From the NCBI GenBank assembly GCA_903891045.1, contig CAITDH010000315.1, positions 1-33,009 of the forward strand: a stretch of DNA of 33,009 nt, in the 5' to 3' direction. Position numbers and translations under genes: made by a program. Of this stretch, positions 7,840 through 17,691 are shown piece after piece. How positions within the stretch are numbered: the stretch's first letter is position 1; every line of letters begins with the position of its first letter. Under the pieces are notes generated by a model. It was not told the origin of the DNA. It did not search any database and saw nothing but the letters and a program-made list of their open reading frames with translations. The stretch comes from an uncultured Desulfobulbaceae bacterium. GTDB taxonomy: Bacteria; Desulfobacterota; Desulfobulbia; Desulfobulbales; Desulfocapsaceae.

Positions 7840-8763
7840 ATGCAGTTTCCCAAGGATACGAATCGAAATGCAGTTTTATGGGGTATCGGAATTGTCGTTG
7901 GATTATTACTTTTCGCTGTTATTTCAAAATATTATATATCTCCTATACATCTGGAGGATACCTACAAAAATATCATGAAGAAAAATGCAATCGTGTCCCA
8001 AATGCGCATTAATCTCCTGAAATCTGTAGAAATGGAGAAAAATGCAGTCATGGCCATAACGGATGAGGAATCCCAGAAGTTTGCCGACCAGTCGCTCGCT
8101 GCCTCGGCAGCAGTTGAACAAAACCTGACACACCTTCGCTCTCTCATCGATGCAGCCCCCCTGCAAGATGAGAAGAAACTGGACAGCGAATTTAACACCT
8201 GTTGGACAGAACTCCGCAAGCTCGATCAAGTCATTTTGGAGCTTGCGGTCCAGAACACAAATCTCAAGGCGGCAAGCCTTTCTCGGGAAAAAGGCGCCGA
8301 AACAATACAACGGTTTGAACATGCCCTTGAAGAGCTTATGCACTCTTATGCAGGGACTCCAAACGAAGGCCGAATAACCAACCTTTCATTCCACGCCATT
8401 ACTGCAGGTCTTAAAATTTACAATCTGCACAGTTCCCACATAGCCGAGGCAAGCGATGAGAAAATGGACCAAATCGAGACGCAGATAAAAGCAGAGGAAA
8501 ACGAGACGACAAAATCTCTTGATGGACTTGCCGAAATCGTTGGTGAAGGGAGTAAGGATTTATTATTGCAGGCGAAAACGGCTTTTTCCGAATTTAATGA
8601 CGTTGCCGTCAAGGTGATCAAACTGTCGAGACAAAACAGCAACATCAAATCGTTAGAACTCTCGTTGGGCAGAAAACGTAAAATTGCGGCTCAATGTGAT
8701 GAGATCCTTGCTGCTTTCCAGGAGACTGTTCAAAAAAACAGTACTTCCAGGGCGACACGGTAG
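7840..8763 (+). CDS. Orphan membrane-anchored four-helix-bundle (4HB_MCP-like) protein lacking an output domain
   Basis: One N-terminal TM (AVLWGIGIVVGLLLFAVISKYYI), then about 270 aa of helical heptad-like sequence; no HAMP, MA, GGDEF or kinase region. ATG at 7840 is preceded by AAAGGAG. Confidence 0.55.
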   Translation: MQFPKDTNRNAVLWGIGIVVGLLLFAVISKYYISPIHLEDTYKNIMKKNAIVSQMRINLLKSVEMEKNAVMAITDEESQKFADQSLAASAAVEQNLTHLRSLIDAAPLQDEKKLDSEFNTCWTELRKLDQVILELAVQNTNLKAASLSREKGAETIQRFEHALEELMHSYAGTPNEGRITNLSFHAITAGLKIYNLHSSHIAEASDEKMDQIETQIKAEENETTKSLDGLAEIVGEGSKDLLLQAKTAFSEFNDVAVKVIKLSRQNSNIKSLELSLGRKRKIAAQCDEILAAFQETVQKNSTSRATR

Positions 8764-8836
8764 ATTGCATCATCCCCAAACAAATTGCTGACGTCCCGAT
8801 GTGTTATCAAACACGTTCCCGCCCGCTTTTTCCCCC

Positions 8837-8851
8837 TGCAGCAGAGCTGCA
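8837..8851. other. Short hairpin TGCAGC-AGA-GCTGCA in the intergenic region before kdpA
   Basis: 6-bp perfect stem with 3-nt loop; no U-tract, so terminator status is uncertain. Confidence 0.3.
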
Positions 8852-8872
8852 ATCAGCAACAGTCAGACCCAA

Positions 8873-8922
8873 TCTTGATGATTTCTTGATACCTTCGTCA
8901 TGCGTTTTGACCCCATCTTTAT
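8873..8922 (+). promoter_or_regulatory. Shared promoter/operator-like element, copy B (upstream of kdpA)
   Basis: TCTTGATGATTTCTTGATACC...GTTTTGACCCCATCTTTAT; homologous to 5776-5825; TCTTGAT is repeated with an 11-bp period (8873 and 8884). Confidence 0.55.
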
Positions 8923-9036
8923 ATCAAACATGCTAAATATGTGAACGAAAGAAAAAACCCGCAGCTTAGGGGTATCAGAAAAAAATTACACAGGACGGAT
9001 TTGATTGATTATGAACACTACAATGGAGGCCTCCCC

Positions 9037-10824
9037 ATGATGAACACCTACGATTGGCAGCAAACACTCTTCTTTTTCGCGGTGCTGCTCCTCCTGGTCA
9101 AACCGGTCGGCACCTTTATGGCCAAGGTTTATCAAGGCGAGCGGACCTTTCTCTCGCCCCTCCTTGGCCCCTGCGAGAACCTGCTCTACCGGATCTGTGG
9201 AGTGAACACGAACGAGGAGATGGGCTGGCAGCGCTACGCTGGCACCATGCTCCTCTTCAATCTTGTGGGTTTCCTGGCGCTCTTCGCCATATTGCTCCTG
9301 CAGCATCTGCTGCCCCTGAACCCGCAAGAATTTCCAGCCTTTTCCTGGCAGCTGGCGCTCAACAGCGCCATCAGCTTCATCACCAACACCAACTGGCAGG
9401 CCTACAGCGGCGAGTCAGCGGCCAGCTATTTTACCCAGATGGCGGGGCTCACGGTGCACAACTTTGTCTCTGCCGCCACCGGCATGGCCATCGTCATCGC
9501 CCTGATCCGCGGCTTTGTCCGGCGCAAGACCTCACTCGTCGGAAACTTCTGGGTCGATATGAGTCGCGGCACCCTCTACATCCTGCTGCCGATGGCGCTG
9601 GTCGCCGCCCTTGTCCTGGTCTCTCAGGGGGTGATCCAGAATTTCAGCTCCTACCAAACCGCGCCCTTGGTGCAGGCCACCAACTACGATAAGCCGCAAT
9701 TAGACGAAGCGGGCAAGCCACGCCTGGATGCTGCCGACAAACTGATGACCGACAAGGTAATCGTCAACGAGGTCACCATCCCCATGGGGCCGGTCGCCTC
9801 CCAGGAAGCCATTAAAGAGCTCGGCACCAACGGCGGCGGCTTCTTCAACGCCAACTCGGCCCACCCTTATGAGAACCCGACCCCGCTCTCCCATCTGCTG
9901 GAGATCCTGCTCATCCTGCTGATCCCGGCCGGCCTCACCTACACCTTCGGCATCATGGTTGGCAATACCCGCCAGGGCTGGACGCTGCTGGCGGTCATGC
10001 TCCTGCTCTTTGTGGTTGCCTTTAGCGTCCTGCAATGGGCCGAGACCAGCAGCACCCCGCAGCTCACCCAGCTCGGGATCGATGGCGGCAATATGGAAGG
10101 CAAGGAGGTCCGCTTCGGCATGGCCAGCACCAACCTCTTTACCGTGGCCACCACCGGCACCTCCTGCGGGGCGGTCGCGGCCATGCACGACTCGCTCACC
10201 CCCATCGGCGGCATGATTCCCTTAAGTCTGATCCTGCTGGGCGAGATCGTCTTCGGCGGGGTCGGCTCCGGTCTCTACACCATGCTGGCCTTTGCCATCA
10301 TCGCCGTCTTCGTCTCCGGCCTGATGATCGGCCGGACACCTGAGTACCTGGGCAAGAAGATCGAGGTGCGGGAGATGTGGGTGTCAATCATCACCATCCT
10401 CAGCGCCGGGATTGTGGTGCTGATTCTCTCGGGGATCGCCATGATCACCCCCTCGGCCGTGGCCGCCATGGCCAATCCCGGGGCTCACGGCCTCTCCGAG
10501 GTGCTTTACGCCATAGCCTCCATGGCCAATAATAACGGCAGCGCCTTTGCGGGCTTAAGTGCTAACATCAACTTCTATAACATCCTCGGTTCGTTGGCCA
10601 TGCTGATCGGCCGCTACGTGCCGGCGGTGGCCATCCTCGCCATGGCCGGATCGCTCGCCGGCAAGAAGTACGTGCCGCCCAGCCTCGGCACCCTGCCCAC
10701 CGACAAGGCGCCATTTGCCCTCTGGTTGACCCTGGTCATCCTCATCGTCGGCGCCCTTACTTTTTTCCCGGCCCTCGCCCTGGGACCGATCGTTGAACAC
10801 CTGACCATGCTTGGAGGTAACTAA
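9037..10824 (+). CDS. kdpA: Potassium-transporting ATPase subunit KdpA
   Basis: [25 protein letters not shown]...[21 protein letters not shown]...[31 protein letters not shown] at 9025-9029. Confidence 0.98.
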   Translation: MMNTYDWQQTLFFFAVLLLLVKPVGTFMAKVYQGERTFLSPLLGPCENLLYRICGVNTNEEMGWQRYAGTMLLFNLVGFLALFAILLLQHLLPLNPQEFPAFSWQLALNSAISFITNTNWQAYSGESAASYFTQMAGLTVHNFVSAATGMAIVIALIRGFVRRKTSLVGNFWVDMSRGTLYILLPMALVAALVLVSQGVIQNFSSYQTAPLVQATNYDKPQLDEAGKPRLDAADKLMTDKVIVNEVTIPMGPVASQEAIKELGTNGGGFFNANSAHPYENPTPLSHLLEILLILLIPAGLTYTFGIMVGNTRQGWTLLAVMLLLFVVAFSVLQWAETSSTPQLTQLGIDGGNMEGKEVRFGMASTNLFTVATTGTSCGAVAAMHDSLTPIGGMIPLSLILLGEIVFGGVGSGLYTMLAFAIIAVFVSGLMIGRTPEYLGKKIEVREMWVSIITILSAGIVVLILSGIAMITPSAVAAMANPGAHGLSEVLYAIASMANNNGSAFAGLSANINFYNILGSLAMLIGRYVPAVAILAMAGSLAGKKYVPPSLGTLPTDKAPFALWLTLVILIVGALTFFPALALGPIVEHLTMLGGN

Positions 10825-10828
10825 AGCC

Positions 10829-12895
10829 ATGTCGACACACATCCCACAACCAAAATCAGCCTTTGATAAGGAACTGATGGCGGGCGCTCTGCTCGACGCC
10901 CTCAAAAAACTCGACCCGCGCTCCCTGTGGCGCAACCCGGTCATGTTTGCGGTTGAGATCGCCAGTTGCATCACCCTGGTGACCTTCATTCTCTCGCTCA
11001 CCGGCGCTAACAGCGAGCCGGTCTGGTTCACCGGCGCCGTCTCGGTCTGGCTCTGGTTGACGGTCCTCTTCTCCACCTTTGCCGAGGCCTTGGCCGAAGG
11101 CCGCGGCAAGGCCCGGGCTGCGTCTTTGCGCAAGTCACGCACCGACGTCACCGCCAAGCTGCTCAAAACCCCTGATTTCGCGAGCAGCCAGACCTCGATC
11201 GGCGCCGACCAACTCCGCAAGGGCGACTACATTCTGGTGGAGGCAAACGACCTGATCGCCGGCGACGGCGATGTGGTCGCCGGCGCCGCCTTGGTCAACG
11301 AGGCAGCGGTGACCGGTGAGTCTGCCCCGGTGGTCCGTGAATCGGGTGGGGACCGGAGCGCGGTCACCGGGGGCACCACGGTCATTGCTAATTCAATAAT
11401 TGTCCAGATCACCGCCAATCCCGGCGAGACCTTCATCGACCGCATGATTTCGCTCATCGAAGGGGCCAAGCGCCGCAAGACCCCTAACGAGGTTGCGCTG
11501 GAGGTATTGTTGATCGCCCTCACCCTGGTCTTTTTACTGGTCTGCGCCAATATCAGCCCGCTTTCCATCTACAGCGTCGCCACCGCAGGCCATGGCAGCC
11601 CGGTATCACTGACCATCCTGGTGGCGCTCTTTGTCTGTCTGGCCCCCACCACCATTGCCGCCCTCCTGCCCGCCATCGGCATCGCCGGCATGGACCGCCT
11701 CTTCCAGAAAAACGTCATCGCCCTCTCCGGCCGGGCCATCGAGGCCGCCGGCGACGTCAACGTGCTGCTCCTCGACAAGACCGGCACCATTACTCTCGGC
11801 AACCGGGAGGCGGTCGCCTTTGTGCCGGTAGGCGGCCATTCGGAGATGGAACTGGCCAAGGCGGCCCTGACGGCCTCGCTCAGCGATGAGACGCCGGAGG
11901 GACGCAGCGTGGTGGCGCTCGCCAAGCAGAATCATGGTTTGCTGCCGGATGCGCTGCCCGTGAGTGCAACGGCGATCTCCTTCAGCGCCGATACCCGTCT
12001 CTCCGGGGTCGATATTGATGGCATCATGTACCGCAAAGGGGCCGCCGACTCCATCACCGCCTTTATCGGCAAGCAGGGCGGCATTGTGCCCAAGGACCTG
12101 GAAGAGCGGGTCAATGCCATCGCCCACGCCGGGGCGACGCCGCTTGTGGTCTGCCGTGGGGCTGAGGTCTTAGGGGTCATCAACCTCAAGGACATTGTCA
12201 AGAGCGGCCTCCAGGAGCGCTTTCAGCAACTCCGCAGCATGGGAATCAAGACGATAATGATCACCGGCGACAATCCGCTTACCGCCGCCGCCATCGCCGC
12301 CGAGGCCCAGGTCGATGACTTCCTGGCCCAGGCCAAGCCCGAAGACAAGCTGCGCATGATCAAGGATTATCAGGAAGCCGGTTTCATGGTGGCCATGACC
12401 GGTGACGGCACCAACGATGCCCCGGCCTTGGCCCAGGCTGACGTGGCGGTGGCCATGAACACCGGCACCCAGCCGGCCCGCGAGGCGGCCAACATCATCG
12501 ATCTTGACAGCAACCCGACCAAACTGCTCGATATCGTCGAGATCGGCAAACAGATCCTCATGACCCGCGGCAACCTGACCACCTTCAGCATATCGAATGA
12601 TATTGCCAAATATTTCGCCATCATCCCGGCGGCGCTCCTTTCCATCTATCCGCAATTGGGGGCGCTGAACGTCATGCATCTGGCCAGTCCCTACAGCGCC
12701 ATCCTGTCGGCGGTCATTTTCAACGCCATCGTGATCCCGATGTTGGTGCCATTGGCGCTGAAGGGCACCAAATTCCGCCCCATGCCGGCCGAGAAAATGT
12801 TGATCTACAACCTGCTCGTTTACGGGGTCGGCGGCATCATCGCCCCATTTATCGGGATCAAGGCCATCGATCTCGGTCTCGGCCTGTTCATCTGA
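10829..12895 (+). CDS. kdpB: Potassium-transporting ATPase ATP-binding subunit KdpB
   Basis: P-type ATPase motifs [48 protein letters not shown] at 10813-10817. Confidence 0.98.
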   Translation: MSTHIPQPKSAFDKELMAGALLDALKKLDPRSLWRNPVMFAVEIASCITLVTFILSLTGANSEPVWFTGAVSVWLWLTVLFSTFAEALAEGRGKARAASLRKSRTDVTAKLLKTPDFASSQTSIGADQLRKGDYILVEANDLIAGDGDVVAGAALVNEAAVTGESAPVVRESGGDRSAVTGGTTVIANSIIVQITANPGETFIDRMISLIEGAKRRKTPNEVALEVLLIALTLVFLLVCANISPLSIYSVATAGHGSPVSLTILVALFVCLAPTTIAALLPAIGIAGMDRLFQKNVIALSGRAIEAAGDVNVLLLDKTGTITLGNREAVAFVPVGGHSEMELAKAALTASLSDETPEGRSVVALAKQNHGLLPDALPVSATAISFSADTRLSGVDIDGIMYRKGAADSITAFIGKQGGIVPKDLEERVNAIAHAGATPLVVCRGAEVLGVINLKDIVKSGLQERFQQLRSMGIKTIMITGDNPLTAAAIAAEAQVDDFLAQAKPEDKLRMIKDYQEAGFMVAMTGDGTNDAPALAQADVAVAMNTGTQPAREAANIIDLDSNPTKLLDIVEIGKQILMTRGNLTTFSISNDIAKYFAIIPAALLSIYPQLGALNVMHLASPYSAILSAVIFNAIVIPMLVPLALKGTKFRPMPAEKMLIYNLLVYGVGGIIAPFIGIKAIDLGLGLFI

Positions 12896-12924
12896 ACAAA
12901 AACCAGCGACTAAGGAATTCCACC

Positions 12925-13494
12925 ATGAAAGAAATAAAATCAGCCCTGCTCATGTTCATCCTGTTCACCGTCATCTGCGGCGGCATCTACCCCGCCGTGG
13001 TTACCGGCCTGGCCCAGGTCATTTTTCCGAGACAGGCCAGGGGCAGCTTCATCACTAATCCTGAGGGCAAGGTAGTTGGCTCCGTTCTCATCGGCCAACC
13101 ATTTTCCGAACCGAAATACCTGTGGCCGCGGCCCTCTGCCACCACTGATTTTGGCTACAACCCGCTGGCCTCCAGCGGCTCCAACGCCGGGCCCACCAAT
13201 CCAGCCTATTTGAAGACCGTTGACGAACGCCTGCAAGGGCTGCGTGCTGCAGGGGTAACCGGGCCGGTTGCCGCCGACCTGGTGCAGGCCTCAGCCAGCG
13301 GCCTCGACCCCCATATCTCGCCGCAGGCCGCAAGCCACCAGGTAGGCCGCATCGCCCTGGAACGCGGCCTGAGTGAGGAGACGGTCGACCGCGTCATCAC
13401 CGCTCACACCGAAGACCGCCAATTCGGCTTTATGGGTGCGCCACGAGTAAATGTGCTTGCCATAAACCTGGAGTTGGATACAATAAGTCCATGA
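12925..13494 (+). CDS. kdpC: Potassium-transporting ATPase subunit KdpC
   Basis: TGLAQVIFPRQARGS...GQPFSEPKYLWPRPSAT...SASGLDPHISPQAASHQVGRIA. Confidence 0.98.
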   Translation: MKEIKSALLMFILFTVICGGIYPAVVTGLAQVIFPRQARGSFITNPEGKVVGSVLIGQPFSEPKYLWPRPSATTDFGYNPLASSGSNAGPTNPAYLKTVDERLQGLRAAGVTGPVAADLVQASASGLDPHISPQAASHQVGRIALERGLSEETVDRVITAHTEDRQFGFMGAPRVNVLAINLELDTISP

Positions 13495-16193
13495 ACACTG
13501 AGAACGACAGCCGTCCCTCTCCCGAGACCATGCTGAAACTGGCCAATGCCGAAGAGGCGGGCAACAGCGGGCTGGGCAGACTGCAACTGTTCCTGGGCTA
13601 CGCCCCCGGAGTCGGCAAAACCTACACCATGCTGGAGGCAGCCCACCTGCGGCGGCGCGATGGCCGGGATGTAGTGGCGGCCTATGTGGAGTCCCATGGC
13701 CGCAGCGAGACCGATGCGCTTCTCGTTGGCCTGGAGGTCATGGCCAAGGCCGCCATCGAATATCAGGGGGTGCGGCTGCCGGAACTGGATATCGATGCGG
13801 TGCTGGCCCGAAAGCCGCAGATCGCGCTGGTGGACGAGCTGGCCCATACCAATGTCCCCGGCTCCCGGCACGAAAAACGCTGGCAGGATATTGAAGAACT
13901 GCTGGCCGCCGGCATCGACGTCTATACCACGGTCAACGTCCAGCACTTCGAGAGCTTAAACGATGTCGTGGCCCAGATTACCGGCGTCGTTGTCCGCGAG
14001 ACCGTGCCCGACCGCCTGCTGGATCTGGCGGCGGAAATACGCCTAGTAGACATCCCGCCGGAGGAGCTTTTGCAACGCCTGCGTGAGGGCAAGGTCTATA
14101 TCCCGGAGCAGGCGGCGCTGGCCACGGAAAAATTTTTCAAGGCCGGCAACCTCATCGCCCTCCGTGAGTTGTCGCTGCGGCGCGCAGCCTCAAGGGTTGA
14201 CACCGAGATGCGGGCCTACATGGAGACGCAGTCCATTCCCGGTCCCTGGCCAGTGACTGAGCGGCTTCTGGTCTGTGCCAGCGGCAGTCCTTTCAGCGAA
14301 AAACTGATCCGCACTACCCGCCGTCTGGCCGATGAGTTGAAGGCGGATTGGTTTACGGTTTACATCGAGACCCCAAGCCTGGGTACTCAACAACAGGAGA
14401 ACCGGGAACGGATCTGGCGCGATCTGCGTCTGGCTGAACGCCTTGGCGCCCAGGTGGCGACCGTGACCGGCGCCAAGGTCGCCGAGACAATCATCGACTA
14501 CGCCGTGCGCCATAATGTCACCCGTATCGTAGTCGGCAAACCGACTAAACCCCGCTGGCGTGAGTTTCTGCGCCCTCCCATTGTCGATCAGCTTATCCGC
14601 CTGAGCGGGGCCATCCAGGTGCATGTCGTCAGCATCGAGCCGGGGCCTCTTAAACCTGGCAGCCAGATTACCAAGGCCAAGCAGCAACTCCCTTGGTCCG
14701 GCTTCCTGGCAAGCCTGGCGCTGGTGAGCGCGACAACCGTGCTCGCCACCCTGATGAGACCCCTGTTGTCGCCAACCAACACGGCCATGATTTACCTGTT
14801 GGCGGTCGTGCTTGCCGCCGTCCGCCTTGGTCTGAAGCCTGCTATCCTCACCTCGACCTTAGGCGTCCTGGCCTTTGATTTTTTCTTTGTCTCTCCCCGC
14901 TTCACTTTTTCTGTTGCCGACTCAGAATACATTTTCACCTTTATTGGACTGTTCACAGTCGGAGTGGTCATCAGCACTCTGGTGGCAAAATCCAATGAAC
15001 GGCTGGAGGTCGTGCGGGAGCGCGAGGTGCAGACCGAAAGCCTCTACTCCCTGAGCCGCGATCTGGCAGTTGCCGCCGATATGGACGCCATCATGGATAC
15101 CGTACTCAAGAATATCAGCGAGGCCCTGAACGCGCAACTTGCCATTCTGGTTCCGGAAGGGGAACAGATGAAGATCATGGCTATTAGCCAGGACCTCTTC
15201 CTCGACATGAAGGAGTTGGCGGTGGCCGACTGGGCTTTCCGAAACTGGCAGCCCGCCGGCCAGGGCACCGAGACGCTCAGCTCGGCGGCCCTTCTCTATC
15301 TGCCGCTCTCGACGACGGCCTCTCTTCTCGGCGTGTTGGGGGTCAAACTGGGACAGGCGGTCGATTACCGTTCACCGCAAAACCGTCGTCTCCTCGATGC
15401 CTTTGTCACCCATATCTCACTGGCCATGGAACGGGTCCATCTCTCCCTCCAGGCGGAACAGGCCCAGATCCTGCAAGCCCGAGAGAGCCTTGAACGGGCG
15501 CTGCTCAACTCCATCTCCCACGACTTGCGGACGCCCCTGGTGTCAATTATCGGCGCCTTGAGCAGCCTTCACGATGAAAACCTGCGGGTAAGCGACAAGG
15601 TCCGGCGAGCGCTGTTGAGTGGCGCCTGGGACGAAGCGGAACGCCTGAATCGCTTTGTCGGCAACCTACTCGACATGACGCGCCTGGAGGCCGGCGAGTT
15701 GAAATTGCAGGCTGAGCTTTGCGATGTGCAGGATTTAGTGGGCTGTTCGCTGGCCGCACTCGACCAGCGACTGAATGGCAGAGGCGTGACGGTGACACTT
15801 GCCCCCGATCTGCCATTGGTTTCCATGGACATGGTCCTTGTGACCCAGGTCATGGTCAATCTGCTTGATAACGCCTTGAAATATTCGCCGGTCGAAAGCT
15901 CCCTGGAGATCCGAGCTCGAACCGATAAAGCCTGGCTGACCATCGAGGTCCTTGATCATGGCCCCGGTATTCCCGACCACGACCTGAAACGGGTATTCGA
16001 TAAATTCTACCGCCTGCCAGTCCCGGAGGGGAAAGGCGGCGGCACGGGCCTGGGACTTTCCATCTGCCGGGGGATTGTCGAGGCCCATGGCGGCATCATC
16101 TGGGCCGAGAACCGATCCGGCGGCGGACTGCGGATAACGCTCCGCCTGCCATTACAACGAAAACAGGAAACAAGGAGTGCTCATGGGAAATAA
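13491..16193 (+). CDS. kdpD: Sensor histidine kinase KdpD
   Basis: LGYAPGVGKTYTMLEAAH, VDELAHTNVPGSRHEKRWQDIEELLAAGIDVYTTVNVQH, four-TM region, HisKA SISHDLRTPL, HATPase; overlaps kdpC by ATGA. Confidence 0.98.
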   Translation: MNTENDSRPSPETMLKLANAEEAGNSGLGRLQLFLGYAPGVGKTYTMLEAAHLRRRDGRDVVAAYVESHGRSETDALLVGLEVMAKAAIEYQGVRLPELDIDAVLARKPQIALVDELAHTNVPGSRHEKRWQDIEELLAAGIDVYTTVNVQHFESLNDVVAQITGVVVRETVPDRLLDLAAEIRLVDIPPEELLQRLREGKVYIPEQAALATEKFFKAGNLIALRELSLRRAASRVDTEMRAYMETQSIPGPWPVTERLLVCASGSPFSEKLIRTTRRLADELKADWFTVYIETPSLGTQQQENRERIWRDLRLAERLGAQVATVTGAKVAETIIDYAVRHNVTRIVVGKPTKPRWREFLRPPIVDQLIRLSGAIQVHVVSIEPGPLKPGSQITKAKQQLPWSGFLASLALVSATTVLATLMRPLLSPTNTAMIYLLAVVLAAVRLGLKPAILTSTLGVLAFDFFFVSPRFTFSVADSEYIFTFIGLFTVGVVISTLVAKSNERLEVVREREVQTESLYSLSRDLAVAADMDAIMDTVLKNISEALNAQLAILVPEGEQMKIMAISQDLFLDMKELAVADWAFRNWQPAGQGTETLSSAALLYLPLSTTASLLGVLGVKLGQAVDYRSPQNRRLLDAFVTHISLAMERVHLSLQAEQAQILQARESLERALLNSISHDLRTPLVSIIGALSSLHDENLRVSDKVRRALLSGAWDEAERLNRFVGNLLDMTRLEAGELKLQAELCDVQDLVGCSLAALDQRLNGRGVTVTLAPDLPLVSMDMVLVTQVMVNLLDNALKYSPVESSLEIRARTDKAWLTIEVLDHGPGIPDHDLKRVFDKFYRLPVPEGKGGGTGLGLSICRGIVEAHGGIIWAENRSGGGLRITLRLPLQRKQETRSAHGK

Positions 16194-16875
16194 TCTGCCG
16201 CGCCTACTCATTGTTGATGACGAGCCGGCAATCCAGCGTTTCCTGCACACGGCGCTCGACAACGACGAATTTTCCCTGCATCAGGCCGAAAACGGCCACG
16301 CCGCGCTGACGGCCGCCGTGGCCTCAAAGCCTGACGTTATCCTGCTGGATCTGGGGCTGCCGGACATGGATGGGGTGGAGGTGATTCGCCGGATACGGCA
16401 ATGGTCGCAGGTACCGATTATCGTCCTCTCCGTGCGCGACCGGGAAGATGACAAGGTCAAGGCCCTGGATGCGGGCGCCGATGACTACCTGACCAAACCC
16501 TTTGGCGTCGGCGAGCTGCTGGCGCGGATCCGGGTTGCATTACGGCGTTCCTTGCAGCAGGCCCCGGAGCCTGTCTATCGCATTGATGAGCTGGAAGTGG
16601 ATCTGGCCCGGCGGCGGGTGCTGATGCGGGGCGAAGAGATATCATTGACCCCCACAGAATATGACGTCTTGCGACTGTTGGTCGCCAACGCTGGAAAGGT
16701 GCTGACGCACCGTCAGATTCTCAAACAGATATGGGGCTCTGCCTATCTGGAACAGCCCCATATCCTGCGAGTCAATGTCAGCAATCTCCGTCATAAACTT
16801 GAAAAAGATGCTTCGCGACCTTGCTATATTGTGACCGAATCAGGAGTGGGATATCGTTTTAAAGGGCAATCATGA
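16183..16875 (+). CDS. kdpE: Response regulator KdpE (OmpR family)
   Basis: LLIVDDEPAIQRFLHTAL, DVILLDLGLPDMDG, winged-helix EYDVLRLLVANAGKVLTHRQILKQIWG; AAGGAG 6 nt before the ATG; overlaps the kdpD 3' end. Confidence 0.97.
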   Translation: MGNNLPRLLIVDDEPAIQRFLHTALDNDEFSLHQAENGHAALTAAVASKPDVILLDLGLPDMDGVEVIRRIRQWSQVPIIVLSVRDREDDKVKALDAGADDYLTKPFGVGELLARIRVALRRSLQQAPEPVYRIDELEVDLARRRVLMRGEEISLTPTEYDVLRLLVANAGKVLTHRQILKQIWGSAYLEQPHILRVNVSNLRHKLEKDASRPCYIVTESGVGYRFKGQS

Positions 16876-17339
16876 GCCAATAAGACAAGAATGAAGTTGG
16901 GATAAATGTATGCCCGTGAGAAGCAGTAAAACGCCAGCGGTCCCCGGTGGAAGTGATAGCCGCCATGCTTCCTGTTGCTATGCCCCTTCCTGCCATCTTC
17001 AGCCGCCTCGATGGTATGGCCGAGGCCGTGGACATTTCAACACTACTTCAATTGAGATTTCACACCCGTTTTTACGACCAGATTTTTCAACCGGCTAAAC
17101 CGTCCGGTTAAGTAGCTCAACCATCGTGGTCGTTGCAATATATTCCAAGTGTTTCTGTTCACTACTAAGTCGTTCGTAGGAGAATGATGTTTTGAAGAAT
17201 CAAGATATTTTCAAAAATATAAACTCTGGCTTCAGACTTACAAAATCAAGATTACTAGAACGAACTTTAACCAATTTAGCACTGGTCCTAATATTAATTT
17301 GCTACTGTATGTAAATGTCAGATTTAATAAAGCTTCTTT

Positions 17340-17691
17340 TGTCAGAATTGTCAAGTCGACTCTGAGTTTCCACAGCTAATTGATCTGAACAGCGTGGTGA
17401 TCTTTAGCGAAGTCAAAAGACTCCGTGATGAAGGCAAAATTGCCAAGGAGATTATTGCCGCTCTCAAAAAAGAGCCATCTACCCCCAACGATCCCGGCAG
17501 TCACGAACTCATCTGTCAACAGATCAGGGCCGAACAAACTGGTCAAACCGGCCAGTTTGATGATGCGTACAAGCGCAACCTTCAGGAACTTTACCAAATA
17601 ACTGCTTGAGGAAAAAGAGAAACGAATTCAGGAACGGGACGAAAGAGATATGTGGATCGTGCGTCTGGAGATCCAAAACGTCAAGATGTAG
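17340..17691 (+). pseudogene. Frameshifted remnant of a small HTH (MerR-like?) / coiled-coil protein
   Basis: In-frame ...LIDLNSVVIFSEVKRLRDEGKIAKEIIAALKKEPSTPND...YKRNLQELYQ, then the +1-shifted frame continues as a Lys/Glu-rich helix LLEEKEKRIQERDERDMWIVRLEIQNVKM*; a single extra base near 17595-17600 would restore one ORF. Confidence 0.5.

Noticed and set aside
9054-9692. Alternative ORFs inside kdpA/kdpB/kdpD (e.g. 9054-9692, 9700-10188, 10555-11220, 11606-12127)
   Set aside because: GC-rich shadow frames of well-supported kdp genes.
16910-17098. 62-aa ORF after kdpE, and an alternative frame reading VIAAMLPVAMPLPAIFSRLDGMAEAVDISTLLQLRFHTRFYDQIFQPAKPSG*
   Set aside because: Neither has an RBS or recognisable homology by eye; could be a decayed gene fragment but not supportable.
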